DNA of 64,000 nucleotides, taken from assembly GCF_000717595.1 (NCBI RefSeq), contig NZ_JNZO01000013.1, forward strand, positions 1 through 64,000, in the 5' to 3' direction. A program made the translations under genes and the position numbers. Origin of the DNA: Streptomyces flavochromogenes. Its GTDB lineage: Bacteria; Actinomycetota; Actinomycetes; Streptomycetales; Streptomycetaceae. How positions within the stretch are numbered: position 1 is the first letter of the stretch; each line of letters opens with the position of its first letter. Of the stretch, positions 52,022 through 61,625 are shown in pieces. The notes below the pieces were generated by a model. The model did not search any database. It had not been told where the DNA came from and saw only the letters and a program-made list of their open reading frames with translations.

Positions 52022-53014
52022 TCAGGAACGGGTCAGCTCGTCGACAAGGGCCAGTTCCTCGGCGTCGAAGTCGAGGTTGTGGAGGGCTGCGACGCTGTCC
52101 TCGAGCTGTCGTGCGCTGCTCGCCCCCACCAGGGCGGACGTGACACGGCCGCCGCGCAGCACCCAGGCGAGGGCGAGCTGGGCCAGGGTCTGGCCGCGGG
52201 ACGTCGCGATGTCGTTCAGGGCACGCAACCGGGTCACGACGTCCTCGGTGACGGCGTCCCGGTCCAGGAAGGGGCTGTCGCTCGCGGCCCGGGAGTCCTC
52301 GGGGACGCCGTCCAGGTAGCGGCCGGTGAGCAGGCCCTGCTCCAGCGGTGAGTAGGCGATGGAACCGATCCGCAGGTCGTCGAGGGCGTCGAGCAGGCCC
52401 TCGTCCTCCGGGCGTCGGTCGAGCATCGAGTAGCGGGGCTGGTGAAGGGTGAGCGGGGTGCCGAGCTCGGCCAGGATGCGAGCAGCTTCGCGGGTCTGCT
52501 CGGCGGAGTAGTTGGAGACGCCGACGTACAGTGCCTTGCCCTGCTGGACCGCGGAGTGCAGGGCGCCCATGGTCTCTTCCAGGGGGGTCTCGGGGTCGAA
52601 TCGGTGCGAGTAGAAGATGTCGACGTGGTCGAGACCGAGCCGGCGCAGGCTCTGGTCCAGCGACGACAGCAGGTACTTGCGGGAGCCCCACTCGCCGTAC
52701 GGGCCGGGCCACATCAGGTATCCGGCCTTGGTGGAGACGACCAGTTCGTCGCGGTAGGGCGCGAAGTCCGTCCGCAGGAAGTCGCCGAGGGCGGACTCGG
52801 CCGCGCCGGGCGGGGGGCCGTAGTTGTTCGCCAGGTCGAAGTGGGTGATTCCGAGGTCGAAGGCCCGGCGCAGGATGGCGCGCTGGGTCTCCGCCGGGCG
52901 GTCGGGCCCGAAGTTGTGCCACAACCCCAGAGAGAGGGCGGGGAGCTTCAGGCCGCTGCGCCCTGTGCGCCGATACAGCATGTCGGCATAGCGATCGGCA
53001 TGTGCGGTGTACAA
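52022..53014 (-). CDS. Aldo-keto reductase (glyceraldehyde-3-phosphate reductase-like)
   Basis: A 330-residue (beta/alpha)8 NADPH-dependent reductase. The catalytic tetrad is visible: Asp and Tyr in HFDLANNYGP near residue 60, Lys in VVSTKAGYLMW near residue 95 and His in IFYSHRFDPE near residue 135. RRTGRSGLKLPALSLGLWHN is the typical N-terminus. TTG 53014 has GGAG 5-6 nt upstream; a longer start at 53113 is unlikely. It is divergent from a LysR gene that probably controls it. Confidence 0.93.
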   Translation of the reverse strand: MYTAHADRYADMLYRRTGRSGLKLPALSLGLWHNFGPDRPAETQRAILRRAFDLGITHFDLANNYGPPPGAAESALGDFLRTDFAPYRDELVVSTKAGYLMWPGPYGEWGSRKYLLSSLDQSLRRLGLDHVDIFYSHRFDPETPLEETMGALHSAVQQGKALYVGVSNYSAEQTREAARILAELGTPLTLHQPRYSMLDRRPEDEGLLDALDDLRIGSIAYSPLEQGLLTGRYLDGVPEDSRAASDSPFLDRDAVTEDVVTRLRALNDIATSRGQTLAQLALAWVLRGGRVTSALVGASSARQLEDSVAALHNLDFDAEELALVDELTRS

Positions 53015-53105
53015 CGCGACTCCAGGGTCTGGGGACGCCCCCGGTGAACGGGGGGCGGCGGGGAGATTGTCGTGCCGCCACCAATCTCCCCTGCCCCATG
53101 GGCAT

Positions 53106-53134
53106 GAATCCAACAGGAGAATCCGATGGGATTC
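53106..53134. promoter_or_regulatory. LysR-type operator between AKR and LysR genes
   Basis: GAATCC-GATG-GGATTC (53119-53134), a perfect 6-bp inverted repeat, with another GAATCC copy at 53106-53111 and GAATC at 53150-53154. The sites lie just upstream of the LysR start and between divergent genes, the usual place for LysR self- and target control. Confidence 0.55.
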
Positions 53135-53154
53135 AGCGCGTAGGCTTCTGAATC

Positions 53155-54042
53155 ATGGAACTGCGGCATCTCCAGCACTTCGTCGCCGTCGCCGAGGCCC
53201 GGCATTTCACGCGGGCCGCGGAGCGGCTCATGGTCTCCCAGTCCGGTCTCTCGGCGTCGATCCGGGCCCTGGAGCGGGACCTGAGGGCTCCGCTGTTCGT
53301 ACGGAGCACCCGCCGGGTGACGCTGACGGAGGCCGGGCGCGCACTGCTGGCCGAGGCGGAGCGCATCCTGGCGCAGGTACGGGCCGCTCACGAGGCAGTG
53401 GCGGCCGTGCAGGGCGTCGTACGCGGCACCCTCCGCCTCGGGGCCGAGCAGTGCGTCGCGGGAGTGCACGTGGCGGGGCTGCTGGCGGCGTTCAGGCGGC
53501 GGCACCCCGAGGTGGAGATACGGCTCCGGCAGGAGGGTGGGCTCGCCCTCGCCGAGGACGTCGCCGCCGGCCGCCTCGACCTGGCCTTCGCCTACCGAAC
53601 CCGGGCGGACACCGACCAACTGCGCTCGGTTCCCCTGGCGTCCGAGCCGATGACGCTCCTGTGCCACCCCGAGCACCCGCTCACCGCGGCCGGGCCGGTC
53701 CTCGCGCTTCGAGACCTCGCGGAGGAGGACTTCGTCGACTTCCACCCCGGCTGGGGACCACGTCGGGCCACGGACGCGACCTTCGCCTCCGCGGGCGTCC
53801 TGCGCACCGTGACCCTGGAGGTGAACGACGTGCACAGCCTCCTCGACCTGGTGGAGGAGGACCTCGGTGTCGCTGCCGTACCGCGGCATTTCCGGCACAA
53901 GCGGGACTCCCTGCACGCCGTCCCTCTCGCCTACACCGGCGAGGCGGTCTACGAGACGGTCGCCCTGCTGCCACCGCCGCAGTCCACCAGTCCGGCGGCC
54001 CGCGCGCTGATGACACTTCTGGAGCGGGGAACCGCCCGCTGA
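53155..54042 (+). CDS. LysR family transcriptional regulator
   Basis: A 295-residue regulator. The winged helix-turn-helix is at residues 1-60 (ELRHLQHFVAVAEARHFTRA, SQSGLSASIRALERDLRAPL), and the effector-binding domain follows from about 90. It probably controls the divergent aldo-keto reductase through the GAATCC palindrome. The inducer is unknown. Confidence 0.92.
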   Translation: MELRHLQHFVAVAEARHFTRAAERLMVSQSGLSASIRALERDLRAPLFVRSTRRVTLTEAGRALLAEAERILAQVRAAHEAVAAVQGVVRGTLRLGAEQCVAGVHVAGLLAAFRRRHPEVEIRLRQEGGLALAEDVAAGRLDLAFAYRTRADTDQLRSVPLASEPMTLLCHPEHPLTAAGPVLALRDLAEEDFVDFHPGWGPRRATDATFASAGVLRTVTLEVNDVHSLLDLVEEDLGVAAVPRHFRHKRDSLHAVPLAYTGEAVYETVALLPPPQSTSPAARALMTLLERGTAR

Positions 54043-54143
54043 TGCGCGAGCGTGCGCCGCCTTCCGGACGCTCACGGGTCGGCCGCGCTGTCGGGCGGCA
54101 TTTCACGGACCCGCCGTCTGTCGGGTGGCCGAGCACCTCACTG

Positions 54144-54164
54144 CCCCGGCTTCCGCGGCCGGGG
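54144..54164. terminator. Bidirectional hairpin between LysR and YncE-like genes
   Basis: CCCCGGC-TTCCGCG-GCCGGGG, a 7-bp G+C stem, between convergent stops at 54042 and 54203. Confidence 0.5.
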
Positions 54165-54202
54165 CGGAAGACGACGACGGCCGCTTCCGCCCCGCACGGT
54201 GA

Positions 54203-55252
54203 TCAGGCCGGGCGCGGGAGATACGCCAGGCCGTGCGCGCCGGCCTCGCCGAGCTTGGCGATGTCCAGCCGGGCCAGGCGATCCAGCGTCTCCAGGTCGA
54301 CGACATCGACGGTGGAGGAGACGGCGCACGCCACATAGGCGAGTCGGCCGTCGGGAGACGAGGTGACGGTCAGCGGGAAGAGCCCGACCTCGAGTTCACC
54401 CACCTGCTCGCGGGTGTCGGCAGCGAACACGGTGAGGCGTCCCGGTGCGTGGTGCCCGAGCGCCGACCCCGGATCGGCTGCCATGCGCACTTCGCCCGCG
54501 AGCAGCTTCCCGGTCGAGGTCAGGTGCACCGGCAGGACGACGTCTTCCGTGGGCAGGGTGTCGACGACGGACGAGGTGCGGGCGTCGATGATCCGGATTC
54601 CCGTGGTCGGTCGGCCTTCGGCGGCGGAGAAGTCGGCGTAGGGCGCGGCGACGAAGACGTGTGTGCCGTCGGCCGAGACGGCGAGGCCCTCGCTGCCCGG
54701 TACCTCGACCTTCGAGGTGAGGACGCCGCGTTCGAGGTCGACGACCGAGACGAACGGTGCCTCCTTGTTGGTGGCGTACCCCGTGGTGCCCGCCGGGTCG
54801 ATGGCGAACCAGTGCGGGCCCGGCGCGTCGGTGTCGATCCTGCCCACAGGCCTGCGGGTCGCCGTGTCGATCACCACGACACCGCCGGGCCGGTTCGCGG
54901 CACCCTCCACACTGACGTAGATCCGTCCGCGCGCCGGGTCCGGCGCCAGGCCGTGCGGCCCGTGTTCAGGACCGATGTCGACGATCTCGACGACCCGGCG
55001 GGTGTCGGGGTCGATGACGGCCAGGTCGGTGCGCCGGCCTCCGTTCGCGTGGTAGTAGCCCGATTGGTACGTCAGCGTGCACCACAGGAGCCGGTGCGTC
55101 GCGTCGAAGCACAACTCGTGGGGCTCGGCCGGGACCTGCACATGCCCGAGGTGGCGGTCGGAGGCGGCGTCGAAGAACGAGACGGTCGGCCCGCTCTGGC
55201 TGACGACGGCAAGGACATCGCCTTTCCGACCGGTACGGGGGGACTGGGGCAC
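54203..55252 (-). CDS. YncE-like beta-propeller protein
   Basis: A 349-residue cytoplasmic or exported seven-bladed propeller (repeated DIDTDAP, VSVVDLERG, LAVSADGTHVFVAAP patterns at about 45-residue steps). No clear signal peptide is seen. GTG 55252 follows AAGGAG. YncE-like proteins bind DNA or ligands or act with redox enzymes; the role here is unknown. It is divergent from a LysR gene, likely its regulator. Confidence 0.85.
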   Translation of the reverse strand: MPQSPRTGRKGDVLAVVSQSGPTVSFFDAASDRHLGHVQVPAEPHELCFDATHRLLWCTLTYQSGYYHANGGRRTDLAVIDPDTRRVVEIVDIGPEHGPHGLAPDPARGRIYVSVEGAANRPGGVVVIDTATRRPVGRIDTDAPGPHWFAIDPAGTTGYATNKEAPFVSVVDLERGVLTSKVEVPGSEGLAVSADGTHVFVAAPYADFSAAEGRPTTGIRIIDARTSSVVDTLPTEDVVLPVHLTSTGKLLAGEVRMAADPGSALGHHAPGRLTVFAADTREQVGELEVGLFPLTVTSSPDGRLAYVACAVSSTVDVVDLETLDRLARLDIAKLGEAGAHGLAYLPRPA

Positions 55253-55334
55253 AGCGGCTCCTTGAGAGGGGCGGAGGGAGGATGCCGCGGGATTCCGCGG
55301 GCGTCTCCACTGTCCGCGCCACAGAGCGCCACAA

Positions 55335-55362
55335 CAATGCAAGGATGAGCATCCAATCATTG
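55335..55362. promoter_or_regulatory. Operator-like inverted repeats between propeller and LysR genes
   Basis: Nested inverted repeats: outer CAATG...CATTG (55335-55339 and 55358-55362), inner GGAT-GAGC-ATCC (55343-55354). They lie 83 nt upstream of the propeller start and 34 nt from the LysR start. Confidence 0.45.
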
Positions 55363-55396
55363 CCTCAGACGCAAACACGCAGTTCAGGAGCGATAG

Positions 55397-56308
55397 ATGG
55401 ACCTCAACCTGCTGCGCGTCCTGGACGCCTTGCTCCAGGACAACAGCGTGACCCGGGCAGCGGAACGCCTCGGTACCTCGCCCGCGGCGGTGAGCCGCAC
55501 CCTGGCCCGGCTCCGCCGAGCGGTCGGCGACCCGCTGCTCGTCCGCGCCGGCCAGGGAATGGTCCCGACCCCGCGCGCCCTGGAACTCCGGGAAGAGGTG
55601 GGCGCGTTGCTGCGCGGCTGCGACAACGTCCTGCGGCCCGGTCCCGGTTTCGACGCCGCACGTCTGCAGCGCACGTTCACGGTGCAGGCCACCGACCTGC
55701 TCCTGGTGGGACTGGCGGCGAACCTGACCGAACGGATCCACGCGGAGGCCCCGCAGGTGGACGTCGTCTTCCTGCCCGAGGCGGTCGAGGGCGGCCCCGG
55801 CCTGCGGCAGGGCTGGGTCGACGTCGAACTCGGCGTCCTCGGGCACCTGGACCCGGAGATCCGCACCCGACAGCTCGCGCGGATGACGCCTGTCGGCATC
55901 GCCCGCCAGGATCATCCCCTCTTCGACGGGCCGATCGACGCCCGCCGGTTCGCCGCGGCCGACCACATCGGCATCTCGCGGCTCGGCAAGCGCCTCGGGC
56001 CCATCGATCACGCGCTGGCGGAACTCGGACTGCGGCGCCGGACCGCGATCGTGGTACCCAGCCACACGAGCGCGATGATGCTCGTCCGGGACACCGACCT
56101 CGTCGCGCTCAGCCTGGCCGACTGGCTCCCCGGTACCGTCTCCGCCATGGGGCTGCGGACGTTCGCCGTCCCGCTCGACCTGGCACCCATGGACCTCGGA
56201 ATGGCCTGGCATCCCCGCAACTCGGCCGACCCGGGTCACCGTTGGTTCCGCGAGCACCTGGCGGCCGCCGTCCTCGCTCCGACAGCACTCGGTGACGCCG
56301 AGCGCTGA
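55397..56308 (+). CDS. LysR family transcriptional regulator (DHH-like N-terminus)
   Basis: A 303-residue LysR protein; DLNLLRVLDALLQDNSVTRA and SPAAVSRTLARLRRAVGDPL form the winged helix domain, effector domain from about 95. It likely controls the divergent propeller gene and itself. The inducer is unknown. Confidence 0.92.
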   Translation: MDLNLLRVLDALLQDNSVTRAAERLGTSPAAVSRTLARLRRAVGDPLLVRAGQGMVPTPRALELREEVGALLRGCDNVLRPGPGFDAARLQRTFTVQATDLLLVGLAANLTERIHAEAPQVDVVFLPEAVEGGPGLRQGWVDVELGVLGHLDPEIRTRQLARMTPVGIARQDHPLFDGPIDARRFAAADHIGISRLGKRLGPIDHALAELGLRRRTAIVVPSHTSAMMLVRDTDLVALSLADWLPGTVSAMGLRTFAVPLDLAPMDLGMAWHPRNSADPGHRWFREHLAAAVLAPTALGDAER

Positions 56309-56380
56309 TTCCCGCCGGGCAGCTCCCGGTATCCGGGAACGTCGCCGCGACGACGACTTCGGCGCCGGCCTGGCGGGGCC

Positions 56381-57025
56381 TCAGCCGTTTCTGCCGAGAC
56401 CGCGATCGGGCAGGCTCATGTCCCCCGTCCCGGGAGTGCCGTCCGCGATCCCGTACCGCAGAAACACGGTCCCCGTCGGGCCGGCCACCGGGGGCGCGAG
56501 GAGCGTGACGTTGGTGGGCACCGCGCCGTCGTCGAACACCTTCTTCCCGACGCCGAGCACGACCGGGTGCAGCCAGAGATCGAGGCGGTCGAAGAGCTTC
56601 TCGCGCAGCAGGGTCTGCACGAGGTTCAGACTCCCCACGACCTTCACGTCCTCGTGCCGGTCACGGATCTCGCGCACCGCGTCGGCGAGGTCCGGGCCGA
56701 GCTGCGTGGACCCGGCCCAGGAGAGGTCGGGCCTGCCGCGCGACGCCACGTACTTCGGGATGCTGTTGAACAGCGTGGCGATCTCGCCGTCCTCGCCGCC
56801 GTCCTGGTGCGGCCAGTAGGAGGCGAAGATGTCGTACGTCCGCCGGCCGAGCAGGAGAGCGTCCGTGCCTTCGTAGGCTGCGCCGATCTGCGCCCCGCCG
56901 ACCTCGTCCAGCAGGGGTGCCTGCCAGCCGCCGAACGGGAATCCCACCGGGTCCTCGTCAGGGCCGCCGGGCGCCTGTCCGACGAGATCGAGGGTCGCGA
57001 ACATCTCGATGGTGATGAGGCCCAT
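56381..57025 (-). CDS. Dihydrofolate-reductase-like (RibD C-terminal) family protein
   Basis: A 214-residue NADPH-dependent reductase-like protein (GLITIEMFATLDLVGQAPGG, ALLLGRRTYDIFASYWPHQD, VVGSLNLVQTLLREKLFDRL, PVVLGVGKKVFDDGAVPTNV). Common in Streptomyces; substrate unknown. It is convergent with the LysR gene, with only a short hairpin (TCCCGG-TAT-CCGGGA, 56324-56338) between them. Confidence 0.88.
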   Translation of the reverse strand: MGLITIEMFATLDLVGQAPGGPDEDPVGFPFGGWQAPLLDEVGGAQIGAAYEGTDALLLGRRTYDIFASYWPHQDGGEDGEIATLFNSIPKYVASRGRPDLSWAGSTQLGPDLADAVREIRDRHEDVKVVGSLNLVQTLLREKLFDRLDLWLHPVVLGVGKKVFDDGAVPTNVTLLAPPVAGPTGTVFLRYGIADGTPGTGDMSLPDRGLGRNG

Positions 57026-57303
57026 GGCTTACTCCCGATGAGTCGTCTGTCTCCGTCAAGAGATAGACCCTGCCGGTCGGCAGCCGAGTCATCGACGCGA
57101 CGGAACCCGGCTCACCCGGCCGATGGTTGGGCCGTCCGGCCGAAGCGAGCGGGCTGCCGGACGGGACCCGGCCGGTGGGGCGGCGGCTGCCGTGCCACCG
57201 GCCGGGCCGGCCGTCCGGCTGACGCCTGCCCGTGCGTGCAGAGCACCATCGGGAGCGGCAGCCGGAGATGCCGTGGACCACGTCCGTGCGACGCAGGAGG
57301 ACG

Positions 57304-58219
57304 CTACGACGCCGCGCCGAGCGGCTGACGCGAGGCCTCGGTGTGGACGGTAGCCAGTCCGTTCTCGTCGATGACGCAGCTCTCCACGGCCGCCTTGCCC
57401 CTGAGTCGGGAGCGCACGTCGCTCTGGTCGCCCGCGATGCAGAACTCCGCCCGCAGCGGGGGCGTGCCGTAGTAGACGCCGTTGTCGCCGGGGCAGTCGA
57501 ACACGGCGGGATTGGGCGCGGCGCAGCTGCTGCCTGCGGGAGGGTCACGCCGAGTGGGGTGGGTGAAGCCGGCGCAATGCATCATCTCGTGGATGAGCGT
57601 CTGGGAGATCTCCTCATCGCCTTGCGGGAACAGGACCCCGAAGTTGACATTGAGGCGCGAGCCTCCGACGGTCGCGCTCGCGTTCACGCCGGCCGTGGTG
57701 TTGGTCGTGTGGTGAATGGCGCGGTCGTAGGCCTGGTGGAGCTTCGTCCTCTCCTGCGCCGACAGGTTGCCGCATGCCGCCATCCGCGTGAGCGCGAACC
57801 TGTGCCGGTCGAGCGTCCGCTGCCGGTTCGCGGCGGAGATGTCGCTCGCGAAGGTGAAGTGCGAGAGGACGAAGTTCATCGGGAACGCGGGCCCCACGGT
57901 GTTGCCGACGACCTCGTGGGCCCACACGCCGCCGTCCTGGGTGGTGACGATGATGCGGTTGCCCATGGTGACGACGAACCGGTCGAACGCTCCGTTGAAC
58001 GCGACCTTGGATCCGCCGAACGCGAAGGCGGGACCGACGGTGTTGCCATTGATGTCGTGGCCGAACACACCACCGTTCTGGGTGATGACGATGATGCGGT
58101 TGCCCATCGTGACCACGAACCGGTCAACCGGTAGTGACAATAATGCGGTTGCCCATCGTGACGACGAACCGGTCGAATGCTCCATTGAACGCCACGGGGA
58201 AGGGGGCGGAGACGGACAT
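57304..58219 (-). pseudogene. Zincin metalloprotease with N-terminal repeats, frame-disrupted
   Basis: The C-terminal half is a zincin: TLIHEMMHCAGFTH holds HExxHxxGxxH, with conserved Cys pairs afterwards. The N-terminal half has two copies of a unit (FDRFVVTMGNRIIV with an NGGVFGHDINGNTVG-type strand). ATG 58219 with AGGAGG upstream starts MSVSAPFPVAFNGAFDRFVV but this frame stops after about 31 residues. At 58125-58175 the DRFVVTMGNRIIV segment is present twice, offset by 49 nt, so the second copy continues in another frame. Translation of the catalytic part would need internal re-initiation. It may be a true mutation or a sequencing error. Confidence 0.65.
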
Positions 58220-58606
58220 GATCCGTGACCTCCTGTGCGGGTGACCAAAGCCTGAAGCTGCCCCGACCCCCGACTGCGTCGCTCTGCCGGAATCATGCGG
58301 GACACGGGACGGCCAAGGGCCGTTCCGTGCGGCTCCGCACTTCCGGCTCGGGTGTCGCCAGTCGACGGGCCTGCGCGGGACGGCGTACGTCGGCGCGTCC
58401 GGAGCAGCCTGTATTCCCTGGCATGAATTGCGGGATTCCCGCCTCCTTTCACGTTACTTCGCAGGCGAGTACACGGCACGTCCGGCGCGATGGGGGGACG
58501 CCGCTGCTGGACTGGTGGCTTGGACCGAAAGACCCTGGTCACTCGGCCCCGCACTCCTGAGGCGCGGAATCGGCCGGGAGCGCTTGAAACCCTGCGGGCC
58601 TCGCGC

Positions 58607-59683
58607 TCAGGCCGTGGCTTCGTGTGGCGGAGGGACCGGGGTCCGGAGGGCGTGGAGATGGCCGTCCCGGGTGCCGATGTACGCCATTCCGTCCACGACC
58701 GCGGGAGCATTCACCCCGTCACTGGTGGGAAATTCCCAGCGCTTTTCACCGGTGGCCGCGTCCACCGCGTACAGGCTGAAGTCCCGGCTGCCGACATAGA
58801 CAAGCCCACCGCCCACTGCTGCGGACGAGGCGATCGCCCCAGCGGTGGCGAATGTCCAGCGCATCCCTCCAGTGGCGGCATCCAGCGCGTACAGGTTCCT
58901 GTCCCAACTTCCGCAGTAGACGGTTCCGTTCGCGGTCACCGGGGAGGCGGTCACATAGTGACCGGTGAGAAACGTCCATCTCTGCCGCCCGGTGCGGGCG
59001 TCCACCGTGTAGAGACTGCTTCCGCTGCCGACATGGACCATCCCTCCGGCTACCGCCGGCGCCGACTCCTCGTTCCACTCGCGGCCGGTGGAAAACCTCC
59101 ATCGTTGCTCCCCGGTGCGTGCGTCCACGGCGTACAGGCCGCCGCCGTCCCGTCCGCCGGCGTGCACATACAGCACGCCGTCGGCCACAGCGGGGCGCGC
59201 GAACACCGCGCACGGACGGAATTCCCAACGCCGTTCCCCGCTCGCGGCGTCAAGGGCGTACAGCCCCTTCTGATTGCCGACGTACACCACCCCGTCGACC
59301 ACGGCCGGGGAGGACGAAGACACGGGCGCACCGGTGCTCGCTTTCCAGATGTGCCGCCCCGTGCGCGCGTCCCTCGCGTACACGTGGCCGGCCTCGTCAT
59401 CGGTGCCGATGAACACCGTCCCGTCGACCACCGCCGGCGGAGTGGTGTCGATCCGCGCCAGGGCGGTGGAGAACCTCCACCACGGCTGCCCGGTGACCGC
59501 GTCCACGGCGTACACCTCGGATGCGTTGCCGACGTACACCCCGCCGTCCGCGACGGCTGGAGCCGACACGGCCCCTCGGCCGGGGGAGAAATGCCACCGC
59601 CGCATCCCCGCAGCGGCGTTCACCACGCCCGGTCCCCGCGTTTCAGGGTCCGACAGGGACCCGTCGACCGCAGATCTCCCCAC
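58607..59683 (-). CDS. PQQ-type beta-propeller repeat protein
   Basis: A 358-residue propeller of repeated VYAVDAVTG / LYALDAASG blades (about eight, with PAVVDGxVYVG strands). It has no signal peptide and no enzyme domain. GTG 59683 is the first in-frame start but has no good binding site. Just upstream, ATG 59697 in another frame reads MEALEWGDLRSTGPCRTL, which resembles the N-terminus of Streptomyces Ser/Thr kinases (GDPRxxGPYRLL) that carry this propeller as sensor. The kinase domain itself is missing. The gene may therefore be a truncated sensor kinase. Confidence 0.7.
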   Translation of the reverse strand: MGRSAVDGSLSDPETRGPGVVNAAAGMRRWHFSPGRGAVSAPAVADGGVYVGNASEVYAVDAVTGQPWWRFSTALARIDTTPPAVVDGTVFIGTDDEAGHVYARDARTGRHIWKASTGAPVSSSSPAVVDGVVYVGNQKGLYALDAASGERRWEFRPCAVFARPAVADGVLYVHAGGRDGGGLYAVDARTGEQRWRFSTGREWNEESAPAVAGGMVHVGSGSSLYTVDARTGRQRWTFLTGHYVTASPVTANGTVYCGSWDRNLYALDAATGGMRWTFATAGAIASSAAVGGGLVYVGSRDFSLYAVDAATGEKRWEFPTSDGVNAPAVVDGMAYIGTRDGHLHALRTPVPPPHEATA

Positions 59684-59697
59684 TCCAGCGCCTCCAT

Positions 59698-60242
59698 GCG
59701 GCGCACCCCTCTCCCCCAGGCCGCGCCCCGTGAGACCGGTCGTGGCTCACCCTCAGAATTCCGCAGGAGGCATGGAAACGGAAGCGCACGCCCCCCGGCG
59801 ACTCGGGCCGCGCGGGGACCTTCATCGGGGCCGGGAGTTCTCGGGCGTCGAACTGCACGGAGTGGAACATGTCCGATGTGTCTCTTGGTTCCGGGTGCGC
59901 TGCGGCACCGCCCAGGCTGCCCCGGTGGCGCCGAGATGTTCGGGATGGCCCGGCTTCACCGACATCACCGTGACCGGCCCCTCGCTGATCCGGTCGTGAA
60001 GATGTGGAGAAGTTCGGGTCACCGCGTGAGTTTTCGGTCGGCGAATTCCTCGACGATGCCGTACCGGAAACACTTTCGAACCCTCCCAACTCATTAGTAA
60101 CCATCCCCTGAACAGGCAGAACGCCTTCGCGGCGAGGGCTGTCGCCGGAATCCCCGGAATTCCGACGGGCGGGGTATGGTCGGGCCCGCTCACCTGTCCG
60201 AGTATTCGTCGAACTCCGTGGGCGACAAGGAAATCGGGGCAC
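59698..60242. other. 545-nt region with weak pentapeptide-like frame
   Basis: A frame from ATG 59772 to 59999 contains FSGVELHGVEHVRC and GFTDITVTGPSLI, loosely like eroded pentapeptide repeats, but its AGGAGG lies too close to the ATG. A GGGTAT near 60172 lacks a matching -35. Nothing else was found; the globin gene starts at 60243. Confidence 0.35.
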
Positions 60243-61625
60243 ATGCAGACCCCGTGGGCGAAGACCGACCAGAGACGTTCGAGGCGAGGCAGACCGATGG
60301 AAGCTCCGACCACCCCGTCGGCGGACGGCGACGGCTCCGGTGCCGCTGCCGCTGCCGGCGGTCAGGACGGGGGCTGGTTCGGGCGAGGTCAGACGGGAGC
60401 GCGGGGGCCCCAGCGGCCCGGGCACCCGGAGACCGGCCGGTCGGCCCCGGGATCCGCGCGCCCGGCGCAGCGCCGACCGGCCCCGGCAGCGGCGGCGGTT
60501 CCCTCCGCCACGGAGCTGTTGCGCCGCACGATGGCCGAGATCGAGCCGATCGCCGACCGCGTCACGTCATACTTCTACGCACTGCTCTTCCTCCACCACC
60601 CCGGATTGCGCGACCTCTTCCCCGCCGCGATGGACACCCAGCGCGACCGGCTGTTCAAGGCCCTGCTCACCGCCGCGACCCACGCGGACGACCCCGTCAC
60701 CCTGACCACGTACCTCACCCACCTCGGGCGCGGACACCGGAAGTACGGCACCCTCCCCCAGCACTATCCGGCCGTCGGCGAGGCCCTGATCGGCGCCCTC
60801 GCTCGCCACGCCCCGGAGACCTGGGGGCCACGGACCGAGGCCGCGTGGGTGGGCGCCTACACCACGATCTCCCAGATCATGATCGACGCGGCGACCGAGG
60901 ACGAACTCCGCGCGCCCGCCTGGTGGCAGGCGGAGGTGGTCGCCCATGTCATGCGTACGAAGGACGTCGCGGTCGTCACGGTCCGGCCCGACGGCCCGTA
61001 CCCCTTCCTCGCCGGGCAGTACACGGCCCTGGAGACCCCCTGGTGGCCGCGGGTCTGGCGGCACTACTCCTTCGCCTCCGCGCCCCGTTCCGACGGGCTC
61101 CTGTCCTTCCACGTCAAGGCCGTACCGGCGGGCTGGGTCTCCAACGCCCTCGTCCACCGCGCACGCACCGGAGACGTCATCCGGCTCGGTCCTCCCACGG
61201 GTTCCATGACCGTGGACCACACCAGCGACAGCGGGCTGCTGTGTCTCGGCGGCGGCACCGGCATCGCGCCCATCAAGGCCCTGGTGGAGGATGTCGCCCA
61301 GCACGGTCGGCTCCGCTCCGTCGACGTGTTCTACGGCGCCCGCCGGGACCACGGCCTCTACGACATCGACACGATGCTCCGGCTGCAGCAGTCGCACCCC
61401 TGGCTCTCGGTGCACCCGGTCGTGGACGACGGTCCCGTCGGCCTCCTGTCCGGCGGCATCCCGGAGGCCGTGCGCGAATTCGGCCCGTGGCACACGTACG
61501 ACGCGTACCTGTCCGGCCCGCCCGGAATGATCCGGCGCAGCGTCGACACCCTCGTGGGCATCGGCGTCCCCTCCCACCGCATACGGCACGACTCCATCGA
61601 AGAACTGGTCGGGGCAACGACGTGA
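60243..61625 (+). CDS. Globin-reductase fusion (flavohemoprotein-like)
   Basis: A 460-residue fusion. After a disordered Pro/Ala-rich N-terminus (about 1-85) comes a globin domain (ELLRRTMAEIEPIADRVTSY; proximal-side LTHLGRGHRKYGTLPQHYPA with the His-x-Lys-Tyr pattern near residue 165). The FAD-binding domain follows (RHYSFASAPRSDGLL near residue 272) and then the NAD(P) domain (LGGGTGIAPIKALVED near residue 337). Such proteins turn NO into nitrate using O2 and NADPH. It overlaps the next gene in GTGA. The long N-terminus is unusual; ATG 60300 may be the real start. Confidence 0.9.
   Translation: MQTPWAKTDQRRSRRGRPMEAPTTPSADGDGSGAAAAAGGQDGGWFGRGQTGARGPQRPGHPETGRSAPGSARPAQRRPAPAAAAVPSATELLRRTMAEIEPIADRVTSYFYALLFLHHPGLRDLFPAAMDTQRDRLFKALLTAATHADDPVTLTTYLTHLGRGHRKYGTLPQHYPAVGEALIGALARHAPETWGPRTEAAWVGAYTTISQIMIDAATEDELRAPAWWQAEVVAHVMRTKDVAVVTVRPDGPYPFLAGQYTALETPWWPRVWRHYSFASAPRSDGLLSFHVKAVPAGWVSNALVHRARTGDVIRLGPPTGSMTVDHTSDSGLLCLGGGTGIAPIKALVEDVAQHGRLRSVDVFYGARRDHGLYDIDTMLRLQQSHPWLSVHPVVDDGPVGLLSGGIPEAVREFGPWHTYDAYLSGPPGMIRRSVDTLVGIGVPSHRIRHDSIEELVGATT

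Noticed and set aside
59822..60313. 163-codon minus-strand frame upstream of the globin gene
   Set aside because: No ribosome binding site, no family features, and it overlaps the globin gene start.
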